14,447 nucleotides of DNA from Lachnospiraceae bacterium UBA7012 (GTDB lineage Bacteria > Bacillota > Clostridia > Lachnospirales > Lachnospiraceae): the NCBI GenBank assembly GCA_002449595.1, contig DJXE01000172.1:1-14447 (forward strand), read 5' to 3'. Positions 12,978 to 14,447 of the stretch are shown here, piece after piece. Made by a program: the position numbers and the translations under genes. The notes under the pieces were generated by a model. The model was not told the origin of the DNA and ran no database searches. It saw nothing but the letters and a program-made list of their open reading frames with translations. Positions within the stretch are counted from its first letter, which is position 1; each line of letters starts with the position of its first letter.

Positions 12978-14447
12978 CGATCTCCGCCATCTTCGTCAGG
13001 CATTGCTCGATCTGTTCGGAGATCTCGCGGACGATCCGCTCCGAGATGATGTCGCTCTTCTCGTTCTCGAGATCTTCGTAGAGACGCTTTTTCACTTCTT
13101 TGCTGATGCGGCTGCCGCTGCCGGTGTAGTTCTTCACCGGGACGAGCCTGCGCATCACCTTCGGGACGGAGGCCTGCAGCATTGCGTCCGCCATCTTCTT
13201 CTGCCCGATCGCGAGGACGATGAGCGAGATCACCGCGCCGGCGATGATGCCCGGCAGGCCGCTCGCGATCATCGCGACGCCGCTGCCGCCGCACAGAAGG
13301 CCGATGATGATTGAGATGATCGTGTCGATAAGCCACGTGATCTCTTCGACTGCAAAGATGTCCTTCGAGCCCACGCTGATCTCGATGTCCGACAGCGTGA
13401 GGTACGACGTCAGGCTGAGCGCCGAGTACGGGATCCCGTGCTTTAAGCAGATCGGGACCGTGTGCTGTTCGAGTTCATAGGAGATCGGCTTCAGCCAGGC
13501 TGCGATCGGCTTCGCGAGCAGTGCCCTCGCCTCCTCCGTGTGCAGATAGCGGTCGATCTCTTTCTGCATCTCGCCGTCGACTTCCGCGAGGCGGTCGATC
13601 TCGCCGTTTCTCCATCGCTTGACGACCGGGACCACCGCGTTCTCGAGGATCGGGTCCACGAGCGTCTCCACCGCTTCCCGGTACAGGTCTCTGATGTGGT
13701 CCTCCACGATGTGCTCCACCGTGCTGGAATCCAGGAGCTGGTCCACTTCCTTCCGGAACGAGCGCATCTCGTCGTCGATCCTTCCGCTGTACGCGAGCCC
13801 GCGCGCGACAGAAAACTCCGGCTCCGCCCCCGTGATGACGACCGCATCCGGGAACACCTCCCGGCACCAGGTCCGGATCGCGGGAAGCTTGCTCACGCCG
13901 CCCGTGAGGAACAGCAGTTCCGGCGGCTTCTCCTCCGTGCTCTCCTTCGCCTGCTGAAGGCTCTGGAGAAATACTTCTTTGAACGATTTCCCCGAGAGCC
14001 GCTCCGATCCCCTGTTCAGGAGCCGGTCCGCGATCTCCTCATTCATGCGGATCGTGAGCCGCACCGGCCGACCGCCGGCGAGGACCTGCACGGTCTGCAC
14101 GCACTCGTTTTCCTTCCAGTACTCCTCGTCGGAGAAGTACCTCTCCTTCAGCTTTCTCCCCGCAAACTCGCAGTAGCTGCGCCACGCGTCGTTCTCCGCG
14201 AAGATCTTCCGAAGCTTCTCTTCCTTATCCGACGCCTCGAGCGCGCACTCGAGCAGGATCTCATCCATGATGCCGCCGCCGAGGAAAACTTCTCCCCCCG
14301 TCTGCAGCTCCACTTCCTTTCCGCCCATGATGTAGGCGAAGTCCGTCGTCGACGACCCAATGTCGACAACGAGGACCGGCCGCGAGAGGATGTCGTATCC
14401 CACCTGCAGATGCTTGGACTGGCACGCGAAAACCAGCGCCGCCCTCG
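12958..14447 (-). CDS. Hsp70-like ATPase with C-terminal membrane segment, 5' end outside window
   Basis: The frame stays open to the right edge, reading RAALVFACQSKHLQ before the GTG at 14403, so the N-terminal lobe is missing and that GTG is internal. Numbering from that codon: VLVVDIGSSTTDFAYI (10-25) matches the Hsp70/actin phosphate-2 loop; LLFLTGGVSKLPAIRTW (163-179) matches the adenosine loop; EPEFSVARGLAYSG (194-207) is the usual end of the ATPase domain. The canonical DnaK beta-sandwich substrate domain is absent. Instead there are charged helices (210-345), two hydrophobic membrane segments (about 355-380 and 383-400) and a helical charged tail ending at 481. It may act at the membrane as a switch-like ATPase. 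I know of no defined function; the upstream neighbours are not visible. Confidence 0.82.
   Translation of the reverse strand, partial: RAALVFACQSKHLQVGYDILSRPVLVVDIGSSTTDFAYIMGGKEVELQTGGEVFLGGGIMDEILLECALEASDKEEKLRKIFAENDAWRSYCEFAGRKLKERYFSDEEYWKENECVQTVQVLAGGRPVRLTIRMNEEIADRLLNRGSERLSGKSFKEVFLQSLQQAKESTEEKPPELLFLTGGVSKLPAIRTWCREVFPDAVVITGAEPEFSVARGLAYSGRIDDEMRSFRKEVDQLLDSSTVEHIVEDHIRDLYREAVETLVDPILENAVVPVVKRWRNGEIDRLAEVDGEMQKEIDRYLHTEEARALLAKPIAAWLKPISYELEQHTVPICLKHGIPYSALSLTSYLTLSDIEISVGSKDIFAVEEITWLIDTIISIIIGLLCGGSGVAMIASGLPGIIAGAVISLIVLAIGQKKMADAMLQASVPKVMRRLVPVKNYTGSGSRISKEVKKRLYEDLENEKSDIISERIVREISEQIEQCLTKMAEIVEIPLG

Noticed and set aside
12872..13336. Minus-strand frame of 154 codons inside the Hsp70-like gene
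   Set aside because: It is an Arg/His-rich alternative frame of a gene with clear ATPase motifs.
14401..14403. GTG as the start of the Hsp70-like gene
   Set aside because: The frame continues upstream to the window edge with Hsp70-like sequence (RAALVFACQSKHLQ), so the gene is truncated by the window.

Overview
The window is GC-rich chromosomal DNA from a Firmicute, most likely a gut-type clostridium (Lachnospiraceae/Oscillospiraceae-like). This rests on the FMN riboswitch upstream of a RibU-type riboflavin transporter, a DegV/FakB protein, Shine-Dalgarno-led genes and the types of sugar and hydroxyacid enzymes present. I see no rRNA, tRNA, CRISPR array, phage gene or insertion sequence. Both ends cut through genes: a GH78 alpha-L-rhamnosidase on the left (3' end only) and an Hsp70-like membrane protein on the right (5' end missing).

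Layout. 1-560: rhamnosidase tail and its terminator. 563-1250: cytidine deaminase (minus) with a long leader holding four TTACGGC/GCCGTAA elements that can pair in two mutually exclusive ways. 1250-1612: no gene, but short repeats and a strong hairpin terminator. 1613-2971: ribU (minus) behind a well-formed promoter, a tandem repeat, an FMN aptamer and an intrinsic terminator. 2984-6528: apparent minus-strand operon of an MBL-fold hydrolase, a double alpha/beta-hydrolase fusion and a DegV fatty-acid-binding protein. 6696-12875: a hydroxyacid block, with an AEC-family permease (minus) divergent from an Ldh_2 dehydrogenase and an OFA-like MFS carrier (plus). These face a convergent minus-strand pair of an MFS carrier and a D-2-hydroxyacid dehydrogenase. 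12958-14447: the Hsp70-like protein.

How the parts may work together. The riboswitch is expected to shut off riboflavin uptake when FMN is high. The hydroxyacid block pairs two unrelated dehydrogenase families with three carriers, as expected for uptake and oxidation (or stereo-inversion) of a small 2-hydroxyacid; the substrate cannot be read from sequence. The esterase operon could release acyl or aromatic groups from esters, with the neighbouring DegV protein able to bind free fatty acid; that link is inference. The items that look least ordinary are the cdd leader, the Hsp70-like protein with a membrane segment replacing the usual substrate-binding domain, the two-triad esterase, and the pair of facing hydroxyacid dehydrogenases.
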